Part shown: in pieces, positions 42,783 through 52,260 of the stretch
Numbering within the stretch: position 1 is the first letter of the stretch
Layout of the letters: every line of letters begins with the position of its first letter
DNA from: Planctomycetota bacterium
Lineage (GTDB): Bacteria > Planctomycetota > UBA1135 > GCA-002686595
Reading direction: 5' to 3'
Assembly: GCA_022446815.1 (NCBI GenBank)
Contig: JAKVCD010000025.1
Location: forward strand, 1 to 64,000
DNA: 64,000 bases
Notes under the pieces: generated by a model
The model's input: only the letters and a program-made list of their open reading frames with translations
What the model was told of the DNA's origin: nothing
Databases searched by the model: none
Position numbers and translations under genes: made by a program

Positions 42783-45700
42783 TTGAGCGGGTACAAGCGC
42801 TTCACCCACTGGCTCCTCGCTCGCTCAGGGACCCTGGGCTGGGGCACCCTCTTCGCTGGCTTGCTCCTCAGCGCGCTAGAGTGGACAGGCCTCGCAGCCT
42901 CTTGGGTTCACCAGATCTTGTCGGCCCGCCTCTCCGCCATTGGCGGTGAGCTCCGCCTCGGCACAGTGGACTTCCGCTGGTTGGAGCCTGGTCTCGTCCT
43001 TGAGGAGATCTCCCTCGTCACCGAGCGCGAGGTCATCAACGCAGAGCGTCTGCAGGTGGGTTTCGGATGGCAAGGCGGGCTAAGCCTGAGCCCAAACCGA
43101 GTCCACCTCGAAGGCGCTCGCGTCGTCCTCGCACCAGGTCTAACGAATGGAGTCCGCGGGCTCCTTGATGTCGGCGAGTCGGTGAAGACTCAGCCCATTA
43201 GAGAGGAGCGCCCGGAGCTCCCCTTCCTGCCGAATGTCCTCGTCGAAGATCTAACCCTACTGATCGAGACCAGTGACAAAGAACAAGTTGAGGTCCTCCA
43301 CGTGGACTTCGCGCTCGAGTCTCTCTCAGGCAGACCGAAGGTCACTGGGCGTGTAGAGACGCCACGGCAGCGCAGCGATGACTCCCCCGGGAGCATCCGG
43401 CTCTCGGGAGGCGTGGACAACGCTGGCACACTCACCTTGCGCGGTCGCGCGCAGGGCCTCGAGATCAGCCCGAAGGACATCCCTGCGGTCCCAGAGCTCG
43501 ACCTTGTCCGCGAGTGGCAGCCCAGTGGGACTTTAGATCTCGAGGCGGAGGTCGTCGTAGATCTCCTGAAGGACTCCTCTCCCCGCGCGACCTTCACCGG
43601 ACGCCTGAACGATGGAGAGCTCCTCCCGCCGGAGGCGGTGCGCTTCTTAGACGACTTAGAGATCCTCTATGAGTTGAACTTCGCGCCCACAGATAGCGAG
43701 TGGCTTTGGGACACCTCAGCGTGGCGCGGGATCGCGCGGGCCAGCGGAGAGTTCGCTGGCGAAGGCTTCCAAGCCGGCGGACTCTTAGGAGACGCTGCAC
43801 GTGAAGACTCACACTTTGAAGCCTGGCTCAGCCTAGAAGACATCGACCTCAGCGCGCCCCTAGAGCAACTGGCCCCGAACGCCCGCTGGCTTGGAGACCT
43901 CGACCTCGCTGCAGCGCCCCGCGGCGGCTTCTCCGCGCAGATCGCGACCCGGCTTCCACGAGGTGGCGCTGCAACTGAGCAAGCTCAACTGCGACCGGAG
44001 ATGCTGGTACAGGTGACTCCACTGCCAGGAACAGAGGTCCAATACTCTGGCTGGCCTTCGAGGACACCTGGCCGCGTGCCTGTCGGCTTCCCGCTCCCTG
44101 CCACGCTCCGGCAGGGATCTATCACCTACGCTTACACGAGGCGCTTAGCGCGTCGTGGAATCCTCTCGCTTGACCTCGAGTTTGAGCACGCCAGCGGCCC
44201 CGGCAGCGTGCGCTACCTCAAGTGGTCAGCGCCTGTGGACACGCCCCCCTTCGCGAGCGGCTCAGAAGAGCACGTCACGATCAGAGTGCCTCAGCTCGCG
44301 GTCGATGAAGAGCTACGAGGATCTCTACGTGGGCTTGATCCCATCCTAGGGGGCTTGGACATCTGGGAGGAGTACGGCCCATACGGCGGCTCCCTCGGCG
44401 CAGACCTGTACCTCGCCAGACGTCCCGGCGAGTCGGAGCTCGGGGTGAGCCTAGACCTAGAGGTGAGAGGGGTCGACGCCACAGCCCGGGTGTTCCCGGT
44501 GCCCGCCGAGGATGTGTCCGGTTGGATCCAGCTGCGCCGCACGAGCCGTGGTGAGTTTGGCATCGCCTATGCCCTAGGCAGCGCAGCAGGCCCGCCAGAG
44601 TTCCAGCTCAGCGGGCGTGAGCGGAACCGCAGGCGCCCTGATGGGGATGGCCGAGAGCGCGTCATCAGCACCCTCGAGCTCAGCGCAGAGCGCCTCGATG
44701 TGAACGGACCGGTCTTTGAGGTGTTGGGCGAAGAGACGCGCGCCACCATCAAGGACTTGGTCTTGACCGGAGAGGTTGATGTAGAGCTGGCGACCTACGC
44801 TGGCGGGAGCTATCAGCGCTCGCTTGAGGTGCGCCCGAGCGGAAGGGTGAGCGCTGCTCCTGAAGCGTTCCCCGAACCCGTTGAAGAGCTCCACGGGACC
44901 CTGAGGGTCTCTTGGAATGACGGCGCTCCAGAGGGAGAGCCCGACACCCGTGTCTGGGCGCCAGGCGTCCAGGGGCGCGGACCGAACGGCGAGCACGTCA
45001 GCTTCCAAGGCGGCGGCTCCGCGCTCCGTTGGAGCGGGACCGTGCAGAGCGCTGGGCTCAAGGCCTCGCTGTGGGAGGCCTCAGACAGCCTCAAGGCTGC
45101 GACCACGGACGAGAGCGAGCTCTCTCTCAGCGGCTTCGTCGACATCGAAGCGATCTTCGGAAGAGAGCCCGAAGAGCAGCTAGAAGGAGACGAGGCCTGG
45201 GACTCCACCGTTGAGGTGAGCTTGCGCTCAAACGCGCTCATGGATGGAGAGCGGCCGCTCCTCAAGGAGCTTGAAGGTGAGCTTATCATGGGGTCAGGGC
45301 AGATCGAGGCGCCCCTGATCAGCGGCCGACTCAGCGAGACGACCGTGCTCCTCGAGGACCTGACGCTCGTGAGCAGCCCTGAAGAGCTCAACGTCAGGAC
45401 GAAGGTGAGCGCGACCGGCGTACCGCTGGACACGAAGCACATGCAGGCGCTGCTAGAGGAGGAGCTGCTCAGCTCGCTCATCGAGGAGCTCGGGCTGCGA
45501 GGCACTGTCGACGTAGAGCAGGGCACACTAGACCTGCGAGTCGATCAGAAAGGCGGGCGCGAGGTTCAATTCGGCGGTGATCTGACCCTGACAGACATGG
45601 CCCTCGAGGCGGGGCTCCCCGTCGTAGTGCAGTCCGCACGCGCGCACGTCTACGACCTCGTGCTCGAAGACGGCAAGCTCAGAGGGTGGGGAAGGATCGA

Positions 45701-46487
45701 GAACCTCTACGGCGACTGCTTCGGGAGTGAGCTCGGCCCCGCCTCCGCTCTCGTGTCCTACGTCGGAGGGGTCCTCTCCGTCGAGGACTTCAGCGGCTCC
45801 TTCGAGCGTGGAGATATCCGCCCCCTAGATCAGGACTCTGAGCCCCTGACTGCGGCCAGAGGGCGTCCCGCCTTACGCATCGAGCTCCGCCCCCCCTTCG
45901 CCTATCAAGCCTCGCTCGCAGTCGAGGACGTGGACGCTTCGCGCTGGATCAACGGAATTTCGTCCGACTCGGTCACGAGCACCGGGACCCTCAGCGTCAA
46001 GGCGGAGCTAGACGGCAACCTCAGCTCTCTTGTCGACACCAGAGCCCGAGGCACGATCCACCTAGAGCGCTCGAGACTCTGGGCGATCCCTCTCTTCCGA
46101 GAGCTCCTGCGCGAATTCGGCTTGGACTACACCGTGATGTTCGACGAGGTCCACTTTCGCTTCGATCTCGCAGACGAGGTCATAAGCATGGAGGGCCTGG
46201 AGGTCCGCAGCCCCCTCCTCAAACTCGTGGGTGAGGGGTCGCTGGACATGATGGGCCGCCTCAACCACGACCTTGAGGTGCACTACAGCATCGTCGACAG
46301 GATCACGCCCTTCCGGCGCCTCTTCTACATGATCCAGAACGTCTTCGTCTCAGTCTCCATCCGCGGAGACCTCTCACGACCCGTGGTCCGTCTCAACAAC
46401 GGGCTGCTCTCGGTGTTCAACAGTGAGCCCGAGCCGGGGCTAAACCTCCCATTGCCTGGACTCTCGCCGCTCCCGCCGCGCTTCTGA
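42783..46487 (+). CDS. Large AsmA/YhdP-like envelope protein
   Basis: A 1234-residue protein with an N-terminal membrane helix (LGWGTLFAGLLLSALEWTGLA), then an AsmA-like first unit (LGTVDFRWLEPGLVLEEISL) and a very long beta-rich body. The C-terminal part (SVKAELDGNLSSLVDTRARG, then LEVRSPLLKLVGEGSLDMMG) matches the AsmA-like C-terminal module. Such proteins are thought to form grooves that carry phospholipids between the two membranes. The start codon is TTG at 42783, one base after the alr stop. The family is weakly conserved, so subgroup (AsmA, TamB, YhdP) is open. Confidence 0.7.
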   Translation: MSGYKRFTHWLLARSGTLGWGTLFAGLLLSALEWTGLAASWVHQILSARLSAIGGELRLGTVDFRWLEPGLVLEEISLVTEREVINAERLQVGFGWQGGLSLSPNRVHLEGARVVLAPGLTNGVRGLLDVGESVKTQPIREERPELPFLPNVLVEDLTLLIETSDKEQVEVLHVDFALESLSGRPKVTGRVETPRQRSDDSPGSIRLSGGVDNAGTLTLRGRAQGLEISPKDIPAVPELDLVREWQPSGTLDLEAEVVVDLLKDSSPRATFTGRLNDGELLPPEAVRFLDDLEILYELNFAPTDSEWLWDTSAWRGIARASGEFAGEGFQAGGLLGDAAREDSHFEAWLSLEDIDLSAPLEQLAPNARWLGDLDLAAAPRGGFSAQIATRLPRGGAATEQAQLRPEMLVQVTPLPGTEVQYSGWPSRTPGRVPVGFPLPATLRQGSITYAYTRRLARRGILSLDLEFEHASGPGSVRYLKWSAPVDTPPFASGSEEHVTIRVPQLAVDEELRGSLRGLDPILGGLDIWEEYGPYGGSLGADLYLARRPGESELGVSLDLEVRGVDATARVFPVPAEDVSGWIQLRRTSRGEFGIAYALGSAAGPPEFQLSGRERNRRRPDGDGRERVISTLELSAERLDVNGPVFEVLGEETRATIKDLVLTGEVDVELATYAGGSYQRSLEVRPSGRVSAAPEAFPEPVEELHGTLRVSWNDGAPEGEPDTRVWAPGVQGRGPNGEHVSFQGGGSALRWSGTVQSAGLKASLWEASDSLKAATTDESELSLSGFVDIEAIFGREPEEQLEGDEAWDSTVEVSLRSNALMDGERPLLKELEGELIMGSGQIEAPLISGRLSETTVLLEDLTLVSSPEELNVRTKVSATGVPLDTKHMQALLEEELLSSLIEELGLRGTVDVEQGTLDLRVDQKGGREVQFGGDLTLTDMALEAGLPVVVQSARAHVYDLVLEDGKLRGWGRIENLYGDCFGSELGPASALVSYVGGVLSVEDFSGSFERGDIRPLDQDSEPLTAARGRPALRIELRPPFAYQASLAVEDVDASRWINGISSDSVTSTGTLSVKAELDGNLSSLVDTRARGTIHLERSRLWAIPLFRELLREFGLDYTVMFDEVHFRFDLADEVISMEGLEVRSPLLKLVGEGSLDMMGRLNHDLEVHYSIVDRITPFRRLFYMIQNVFVSVSIRGDLSRPVVRLNNGLLSVFNSEPEPGLNLPLPGLSPLPPRF

Positions 46488-46508
46488 GTTCAGTACCCTG
46501 CCCACCTC

Positions 46509-47570
46509 ATGCCTTCCACCGAGTTCTACTCTGTCCTCCTCGCCGGCGGCAGCGGCACGCGCTTCTGGCCAGCGAGTCGCCGCTCTCATCCGAAGCAGCT
46601 CCTCAAACTCCTGGACGGCCAGTCGCTCTTGCGAGCGACCCTCGAGAGGCAAGGAGACCTGGTCGATCCGGAGCACGCCTTGGTGCTCACCTCCGCCGCG
46701 CTGTCTGCCCCGTGCCAAGCAGATCTCAACGAGCTGCCCGCATCTAACTTCTTCGCGGAACCTGTCGGGCGAAACACAGCAGCGAGCGTCGCCTGGGCTG
46801 CTGTAGAGGTCGCGCGCCGGAACCCCGAGGCTGTCTTCGCCGTGCTCCCAGCCGACCACGTCATCCCCGACAGCGAGAGCTATCGGGTCTCCATGCGCGC
46901 CGCTATCGAGGTCGCATCCAAAGAGGACGTGCTCGTGACCTTTGGGATCCAGCCCACGTATCCCGCCACGGGCTATGGATACATCGAAGCTGCCGGAGAG
47001 AGTGACGAGAGAGGCTTCCAAGAGGTCGTGCGCTTTGTGGAGAAGCCTGACGGCGCGCGCGCGCGAGAGTTCCTCAGCGCGGGTAACTTCCTCTGGAACT
47101 CAGGGATGTTCGTTTGGCGCGCCGAGGTGATCCTCGAGGCCTTCAGAGCGCACGCCCCCGATGTCCTAGAGCCCATCGAGCGTGGCGCGAGCGCTGGAGA
47201 CGTCGCAGCTGCCTTCCCCGAGGCGCCGGCGCTCCCTGTGGACATGGCCATCCTCGAGCGCGCCGACAACGTGCGCGTCCTCCCCATCTCTTGGCCATGG
47301 AGCGATCTCGGCGCCTGGCCAAGCCTCCCCGAAGTCCTCGGGACAGACGAACAGGGGAACTGCACAGCTGGCGGCGCAGAGCTCATCGCAGAAGACTCGC
47401 GCGACTGCGTTGTGTTCTCTGAAGGAGAAGAGCGCGTAGCCCTCCTAGGGGTCGAGGGCCTTGTGGTCGTCCGCTCCGCCGGTGTCACCCTCGTTTGCCC
47501 CGCAGAGCGCGCGCAAGAGGTGCGCCAAATCGTGGATCGCTTGGGCGACGAGGCGCCAGAGCTCCTTTGA
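46509..47570 (+). CDS. Mannose-1-phosphate guanylyltransferase
   Basis: A 353-residue nucleotidyltransferase with the GTP-binding start LLAGGSGTRFWPASRRSHPKQ, the block VGRNTAASVAWAA, VLPADHVI, PATGYGYIE, FVEKPDGARAREFLSAGNFL and WNSGMFVWR. It makes GDP-mannose for surface polysaccharides or glycoproteins. It is the short form without the C-terminal isomerase domain of ManC/AlgA. The following ruvX gene overlaps its stop. Confidence 0.9.
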   Translation: MPSTEFYSVLLAGGSGTRFWPASRRSHPKQLLKLLDGQSLLRATLERQGDLVDPEHALVLTSAALSAPCQADLNELPASNFFAEPVGRNTAASVAWAAVEVARRNPEAVFAVLPADHVIPDSESYRVSMRAAIEVASKEDVLVTFGIQPTYPATGYGYIEAAGESDERGFQEVVRFVEKPDGARAREFLSAGNFLWNSGMFVWRAEVILEAFRAHAPDVLEPIERGASAGDVAAAFPEAPALPVDMAILERADNVRVLPISWPWSDLGAWPSLPEVLGTDEQGNCTAGGAELIAEDSRDCVVFSEGEERVALLGVEGLVVVRSAGVTLVCPAERAQEVRQIVDRLGDEAPELL

Positions 47571-48001
47571 GCCCTGCTGCCGCGGTCATCGCCGTCGACC
47601 ACGGGACCAAGAAGACGGGCTTCGCGTCCACGGACGCCCTGCGCACCGCCCAGTGGCCCTTGGAAGCGTGGCATGGGCCGGGAGACAGCGAAGAGCTCCT
47701 CGACCACATCTCATCCCTCGTCGAGGAGCGAAGCGCCGCCACCCTGCTCGTCGGGCTCCCGCTGAACATGGACAGCACCGAGGGTGGTCAGGCCCGCGCA
47801 GTGCGGGTGTTCATCGAGCGCGCTCAGGCCCGGCTCAAGGGCGTAGAGGTCATCGCTTGGGATGAGCGCCTTACAACGCGTGAAGCAGAGGTCCTCTTGC
47901 GAGAGGCTGGCTTTCGCGGTGAAGACATGAAGGCGCGCCGTGACAGCTGGAGCGCCTTGGTCCTGCTGCGAGACTGGCTCGAGAGCGGCGAGCCCCGCTA
48001 G
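47567..48001 (+). CDS. ruvX: Putative pre-16S rRNA nuclease / Holliday junction resolvase-like (YqgF)
   Basis: About 144 residues, RNase H-like fold: catalytic Asp in VIAVDHGTKKTGFA, the block LLVGLPLNMDSTEGGQA with DERLTTREAE, and a closing KARRDSWSALVLLRDWL. YqgF trims the 5' end of 16S rRNA in E. coli. The start is TTG at 47567, which overlaps the previous stop (TTGA). An ATG at 47495 in the same frame would add 24 unrelated residues. The stop overlaps the convergent hydrolase gene in a shared CTAG. Confidence 0.85.
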   Translation: MSPAAAVIAVDHGTKKTGFASTDALRTAQWPLEAWHGPGDSEELLDHISSLVEERSAATLLVGLPLNMDSTEGGQARAVRVFIERAQARLKGVEVIAWDERLTTREAEVLLREAGFRGEDMKARRDSWSALVLLRDWLESGEPR

Positions 48002-48876
48002 GCCTTGAGCCAAGCGAGGAGGTCTGCGATGACCTCGTCACGCACCGCGTCATGGAAGAGGTGGTGCTTCCCTTCGGGATAGGCCTTCAACTCAACGCCC
48101 GCTTGTTCTCGAGCTGCGGGCCAGTCCGTAGCGCCGATGGCGTCCGCCCCGCCGAGCTGGACGAGGGTCGGGAGGCCAGTGCCGCGTAGCAATCTATCCG
48201 CCTCTTCCGCGAGCCGCGCGAACTCCTCCCCTGCCCTCAGGGTGACGACGTCGTGTACGAGTTCGTCCGCAGACCAAGCACGCGCAGCCTCGGCGTCTGC
48301 ACAGACGTCTTGTGAGTTCCGCCCGAGGCTGCCCTCTGCGTCTGGGCTGACCTTTCCGAGCATCTTGCCGAGGAAGCCCTTCTTCCCTTCGGGGAGGGTC
48401 TGCTTGGGGCTGAGCTCCGGCGCGACGAGCACGAGGCGCTCGACGAGGCCAGGCCTGTCAGCACAGAGCGCGAGCGCTTGCAAGGCGCCGCGGCCAACAC
48501 CGATCAGAGTCTTTGGGGCGCCGACGAGTCGGTAGGCGAGATGCTGCAGGACCTCGTCGAGGTCCCTCACGATCTCCTTCCGTCCCGCAGAGTGCCCGCG
48601 CGCACCTTCGGTCTTGCCGTGCCCGCGCATGTCCGGGAGCGCTACCGCGTAGCCCTCCTCGGCGAGGAGCCCAGCGAGCCCCTCGTAGCGGCCGCCATGG
48701 TCTGCCGCGTCGTGTACAACCGCCACGATGCCCTTCGGCTCCCCACGCGCAGCGATCTCGAGGACATGGAAGAGAACGAGCCCTTCCGCCGTGTGACTCA
48801 AACCTGCTGCGACATCACCCTCTGCGTCCGACTCGCGGAGTTCTAGGTAGGTCGCGAATGATTCCAGCTCACTCAT
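47998..48876 (-). CDS. Alpha/beta-hydrolase-fold protein lacking the catalytic serine
   Basis: A 292-residue member of the monoglyceride lipase/serine aminopeptidase S33 group: VVHDAADHGGRYEGLAGLLA, YAVALPDMRGHGKTEGARG and a C-terminal GKHHLFHDAV with the expected His. At the nucleophile elbow, normally G-x-S-x-G (as in GHSMGG), this protein has GVGRG (126-130), so position 128 is Gly in place of Ser. The change is clear in the DNA (GGT GTT GGC CGC GGC). The oxyanion HG motif is also HD. It is therefore probably not a serine hydrolase; a non-catalytic or binding role is possible. ATG at 48876 lies one base after the stop of the upstream VWA gene. Confidence 0.75.
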   Translation of the reverse strand: MSELESFATYLELRESDAEGDVAAGLSHTAEGLVLFHVLEIAARGEPKGIVAVVHDAADHGGRYEGLAGLLAEEGYAVALPDMRGHGKTEGARGHSAGRKEIVRDLDEVLQHLAYRLVGAPKTLIGVGRGALQALALCADRPGLVERLVLVAPELSPKQTLPEGKKGFLGKMLGKVSPDAEGSLGRNSQDVCADAEAARAWSADELVHDVVTLRAGEEFARLAEEADRLLRGTGLPTLVQLGGADAIGATDWPAAREQAGVELKAYPEGKHHLFHDAVRDEVIADLLAWLKA

Positions 48877-48877
48877 G

Positions 48878-50869
48878 TCAGCGGGCAGCGTAGGTGCCGC
48901 CGTTCTGCTCGGCAAGGCTGCGCATGAGGTAGGCGTCCTGGGCGCCTGAGAGCCCGATCGTGTGAATGGTGATGCCCGCGGCCTCATTGCGCTCCTTCAC
49001 GAGCGCTAGGATCTCATCCGCGTCTGTGCTCAATCCCACAGAGGGGCGGCCATCACTCAGGACAAAGATCGTGTCGATCTCCGGCTCCTGCCACTTCTCT
49101 GATGCGTGCGCTCCTGAGAGATCGAGAGCGACCTCTAGGGCGCTGTAGAGGTTGGTCGCCCCGACGGCCTCGATGCCATCGAGGAACTCAGAGATCTTGG
49201 GGCGAGTGTCTTCCTCCATCTCTACGAGCTCGTCTTTCCAAGTCCAGACATCGCTCGCGTACATGACGATGTTGAAGATGGAGCCCTCCTCTAGGCCGCC
49301 GAGGGCGCGCATGAGCTCTGTCTTCGCTACGTCCAGACGCGAGAACTCGTCCTTACGGGGCATGTCGTAAGGCTTCTGGGGATCGTCATCAGGGTTGTCC
49401 CGAGGGACCATGGCGAAGTTCATCGAGCCAGAGAGGTCGAGGACGAACATCACCCGCCGGCTGTCAGTGCGGATCCCGAAGAAGGTGACCCCGATGCTCT
49501 CCTCTGCTGCAGCGCTCGCATCAGTCTCCTCTTCGAGCTCTGGGACGACGAAGTCGTCCTCGTTGTCTGCCCACCAGCGCCGCCAGAGCTCCTTGTTCCC
49601 GTGAAAGTTCATCCCAGTGAGCGAGGTCAGCGCCTCGCCACAGTCCGTGAGTTCGCGGCCATCTGCACTCGTCAAGCGGTCGATCAGCGCTGGGATCCCG
49701 GCGCGGACGCGCAGAGTAGCCAGCGCTGCGATCGCGTGGCTACGCACTTGCCAGCTCTCGTCAGCTAGCCCCACCTCCAGGAGCCAGCCGCCGAGCTCCG
49801 TATCCCCGGCTGCCGCGAGGGCCGCGATGACCTTGCCCTTCACGACCGGCTCCTTCACCTTCTCCAGCAGACCCCGGAGCGCCGCGACGACCTCGGCGCT
49901 GCCTGAGCTCGCGATCATCTCGAGGGTGCGCAGCCGCGAGTCCCCTTTCGCCTTCTTCTGGGCCTTCAGGAGCGCTGAGAGCGCGCGCTCTAGCAAAGGC
50001 CCCTCCTCTCTGCTGAGGGCGCGCCCGCCAGCGTCAACGCAAGCCTCCATCACTCGCGCGAGCCCGACGACTGCGCGCTGCACGCTGACAGCCTCTGCCT
50101 TCGCGCGCTCGTACTGCTGCATTGTGGCCGCAGAGCCGCGCCCGTCGTTCTGCTCTTGCTCCTTCTGCATGCGCGTCTCCATCTTGCGTACGTCGATCAA
50201 GAGCTTCGGGAGCCTGCGCCGCAGCGCAGAGCGCTCCTTGCCTAAGTCTGCGATCAGCTTCTGCATGTCGACTGCCGTGCCCTCCCCGCCAACGAAGCCC
50301 AACATCTCCACAGAGGCTAGGCGCTGATTCAGCTCTGCCGCATCTTCAGCTGTCTCCCAGAGCTCCTTCCGGGCGCTCTTGGCCTTAGAGCCCAGCGCTG
50401 TGAACAAGGTGGAGGCCCCCGACCCCATCGACTCGATCCAGGGCCCCATCTCTCTCGCGTCTCCGTGATGTCGCTGCTCTTGCGCCTCCAAATCACGGAT
50501 CCGCTCCTGCTGAGCGGCGACGCTCTCATTCAAGCTCTCGTCACGCTCAGCTCTCATCTGCAGCGTGACGAGCAGCGTCCGCTTCCGCTCAAGCTGATAG
50601 CGCACGCGCAAAAGCTCGTCGTTGGCCTTTCGCAACTTGGTCGCTGCTCGCGCGAACTCTCCACTGAGGACGGTGACCGCGAGAGCGTCCCCCGTCTCCA
50701 CAAGCCCCTGAAGCGCGCGCTCGCGCTCTTCCGGCGTGCCTGAGACTGCGACCCTCTCAAAGGCCTTGCGCTTTTTGTCAAAGTCCTCATCCGGAGCTAC
50801 CGCAAAGGCTGGGGCGAGCAGGAGCCCAAAGATTCCGAGGCTGGTGAGGGTCTTGGCGAGGGTGCTCAT
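48878..50869 (-). CDS. Secreted HEAT-repeat / coiled-coil / VWA protein
   Basis: About 663 residues. A signal peptide (LGIFGLLLAPAFAVA) is followed by a long helical, charged region (about 100-260) with coiled-coil character (RYQLERKRTLLVTLQMRAER). HEAT-like repeats come next (SWQVRSHAIAALATLRVRAG), then a VWA domain with DLSGSM near residue 477 and a full set of MIDAS-like acidic residues. It is a paralog of the protein at 8210-9811. The start is ATG 50869 at the signal peptide; the frame is open further upstream, but that part runs antisense through the RNase P RNA and is not coding. The alpha/beta-hydrolase-like gene follows directly. Confidence 0.75.
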   Translation of the reverse strand: MSTLAKTLTSLGIFGLLLAPAFAVAPDEDFDKKRKAFERVAVSGTPEERERALQGLVETGDALAVTVLSGEFARAATKLRKANDELLRVRYQLERKRTLLVTLQMRAERDESLNESVAAQQERIRDLEAQEQRHHGDAREMGPWIESMGSGASTLFTALGSKAKSARKELWETAEDAAELNQRLASVEMLGFVGGEGTAVDMQKLIADLGKERSALRRRLPKLLIDVRKMETRMQKEQEQNDGRGSAATMQQYERAKAEAVSVQRAVVGLARVMEACVDAGGRALSREEGPLLERALSALLKAQKKAKGDSRLRTLEMIASSGSAEVVAALRGLLEKVKEPVVKGKVIAALAAAGDTELGGWLLEVGLADESWQVRSHAIAALATLRVRAGIPALIDRLTSADGRELTDCGEALTSLTGMNFHGNKELWRRWWADNEDDFVVPELEEETDASAAAEESIGVTFFGIRTDSRRVMFVLDLSGSMNFAMVPRDNPDDDPQKPYDMPRKDEFSRLDVAKTELMRALGGLEEGSIFNIVMYASDVWTWKDELVEMEEDTRPKISEFLDGIEAVGATNLYSALEVALDLSGAHASEKWQEPEIDTIFVLSDGRPSVGLSTDADEILALVKERNEAAGITIHTIGLSGAQDAYLMRSLAEQNGGTYAAR

Positions 50870-50943
50870 GGTGAATCGGGTCGTCGGGGAGATCGGTGGC
50901 AGCGCTCGGCGCGCGCCTCGGGCTGAAGTGATACCATCCTTTC

Positions 50944-51323
50944 GGACGTGAGAGGTCTGGACGGTCGCTCGGGGGTCTTCCCCCGGGAGGAAAGTCCGGG
51001 CACCACGGGTCAGGGTGGTTGCTAACGGCAACCGGCCGCGAGGCCAGGGAAAGTGCCACAGAAACGATACCGCCTGCGAGGAGACTCGTTTCCCTGCAGG
51101 TAAGGGTGAAATGGTGCGGTAAGAGCGCACCGCGGTCCTGGTGACAGGGCTGGCAGGGCAAACCCCACCCGGTGAAAGACCAAATAGGGAGGGCCGGCGA
51201 TGACCCGCGCCTTAGCCCTCCGGGTAGGTCGTTTGAGCTCAGCTGTGAGGTTGAGCCCAGAGAAATGACCGTCGACCCCCGAAAGGGGGTGACAGGACCC
51301 GGCTTACAGGGCCTCTCACGTCC
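50944..51323 (+). ncRNA. rnpB: RNase P RNA (type A)
   Basis: The ends form a perfect 12-bp helix P1 (GGACGTGAGAGG with CCTCTCACGTCC). The conserved core is present: GGAGGAAAGTCCGGGC at 50987-51002 (P3/P4), ACAGAAAC, AGGGTGAAATGGTGCGGTAA, GGCAAACCCC, GACCAAATAGGG and the 3' P4 strand ACAGGACCCGGCTTACA. Length of about 380 nt is normal. It is the catalytic RNA that trims tRNA 5' leaders. A -10-like TACCAT (50932-50937) ends 7 nt before the first base. It is divergent from the VWA gene. Confidence 0.97.
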
Positions 51324-51608
51324 TTCTACCTCCCCCTGATCTGTTCCCGATTGGGGCCGGAGATATACAACATCTTGTGTTAGGGGATTGCATTGCCTAC
51401 ACGATCTTGACGATCTTCACATTTGGCGTAGAATCACCCCCAAGAAGGGAGAGAACATCCGCGCGAGACCCCTCTGGCGAGGCCGCCAGGGCACCCCCAC
51501 CCACAGGCCAAGTCGAGAATTCGTCCCCAGGATTGCCGTCCCTTCAAACCCAAATAGGGAGGAGTAATTCCGCACTCCGGCGGGACACGACCTCCCCACC
51601 GCGCACCC
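51324..51608 (+). promoter_or_regulatory. Promoter and long leader upstream of the NUDIX gene
   Basis: A stretch of 285 bases without a gene. It holds a good sigma-70-like promoter: TTGACG (51407-51412), 16-nt spacer, TAGAAT (51429-51434). Transcription would start near 51441 and leave an untranslated leader of about 165 nt before the ATG at 51609. AATAGGGAGG at 51553-51562 resembles the nearby RNase P word but is not obviously structured. A small RNA or a leader-borne control element is possible. Confidence 0.45.
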
Positions 51609-52241
51609 ATGGAGTTTGTATTCGTCGTCCCTAGGGGAGACCTATTCCCCGACAGCTACCCGCACGGCCTCGTACCGTTCGGGGAAGACTGCTCTCTTGA
51701 GAGCTTCCAGCAGGCGGTCGTCGAACACGGTTTCTATGTGGAGCGCGCTCGCGCCGAGGTCGAGCCGACCTGGAAGCAGATCATCCCCTACACGGCGATC
51801 ATGCGTGGTGAGGAAGTGTTCCTCGTCCGCCGCCTTAAGAAGGGCGGTGAGGCCAGGCTGCACGACAAGCTCTCCATCGGAATCGGCGGACACATCAACC
51901 CCGTCGATCTCCCTGCTGAAGGCCCCCGTGATCCGATCGCCTCCGCGACGACGCGAGAGCTAGAGGAGGAGCTGTATGTCGACGGCACGTGGACCTCGAC
52001 TCCCCTCGGAGTCCTCAACGATGACACGAACCCCGTGGGCGCTGTCCACGCTGGCTTCGTGCAGGTGATCCAGCTCAAGGGCGACGCGCGCGTCCGAGAG
52101 ACGGATCAGCTTGAGGGTGACTGGACCTCCCTCGAAGAGCTTGCTCGCCTGGCGGAGAGCGGCGCAAACTTCGAGACTTGGTCATCCCTGCTCCTCCCCC
52201 ACCTCTCCGCCAAGCTTCCTGACCCGCTCCCCACAGCCTGA
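51609..52241 (+). CDS. NUDIX hydrolase-like protein
   Basis: A 210-residue protein. The region IGIGGHINPVDLPAEGPRDP followed by ATTRELEEELYV contains a Nudix box with a longer than usual insertion between the first Gly and the RExxEE metal site (RELEEE). It begins with an N-terminal domain of about 60 residues (FVFVVPRGDLFPDSYPHGLV) not found in small Nudix enzymes. Nudix enzymes split nucleoside diphosphate derivatives; the substrate is not evident. The promoter is probably at 51407-51434. Confidence 0.65.
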   Translation: MEFVFVVPRGDLFPDSYPHGLVPFGEDCSLESFQQAVVEHGFYVERARAEVEPTWKQIIPYTAIMRGEEVFLVRRLKKGGEARLHDKLSIGIGGHINPVDLPAEGPRDPIASATTRELEEELYVDGTWTSTPLGVLNDDTNPVGAVHAGFVQVIQLKGDARVRETDQLEGDWTSLEELARLAESGANFETWSSLLLPHLSAKLPDPLPTA

Positions 52242-52260
52242 GTAGATCCCAACCCCACAC

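Noticed and set aside
50870-51130. Upstream extension of the VWA gene frame through 51130
   Set aside because: This part runs antisense across RNase P RNA, and the signal peptide clearly begins at 50869.
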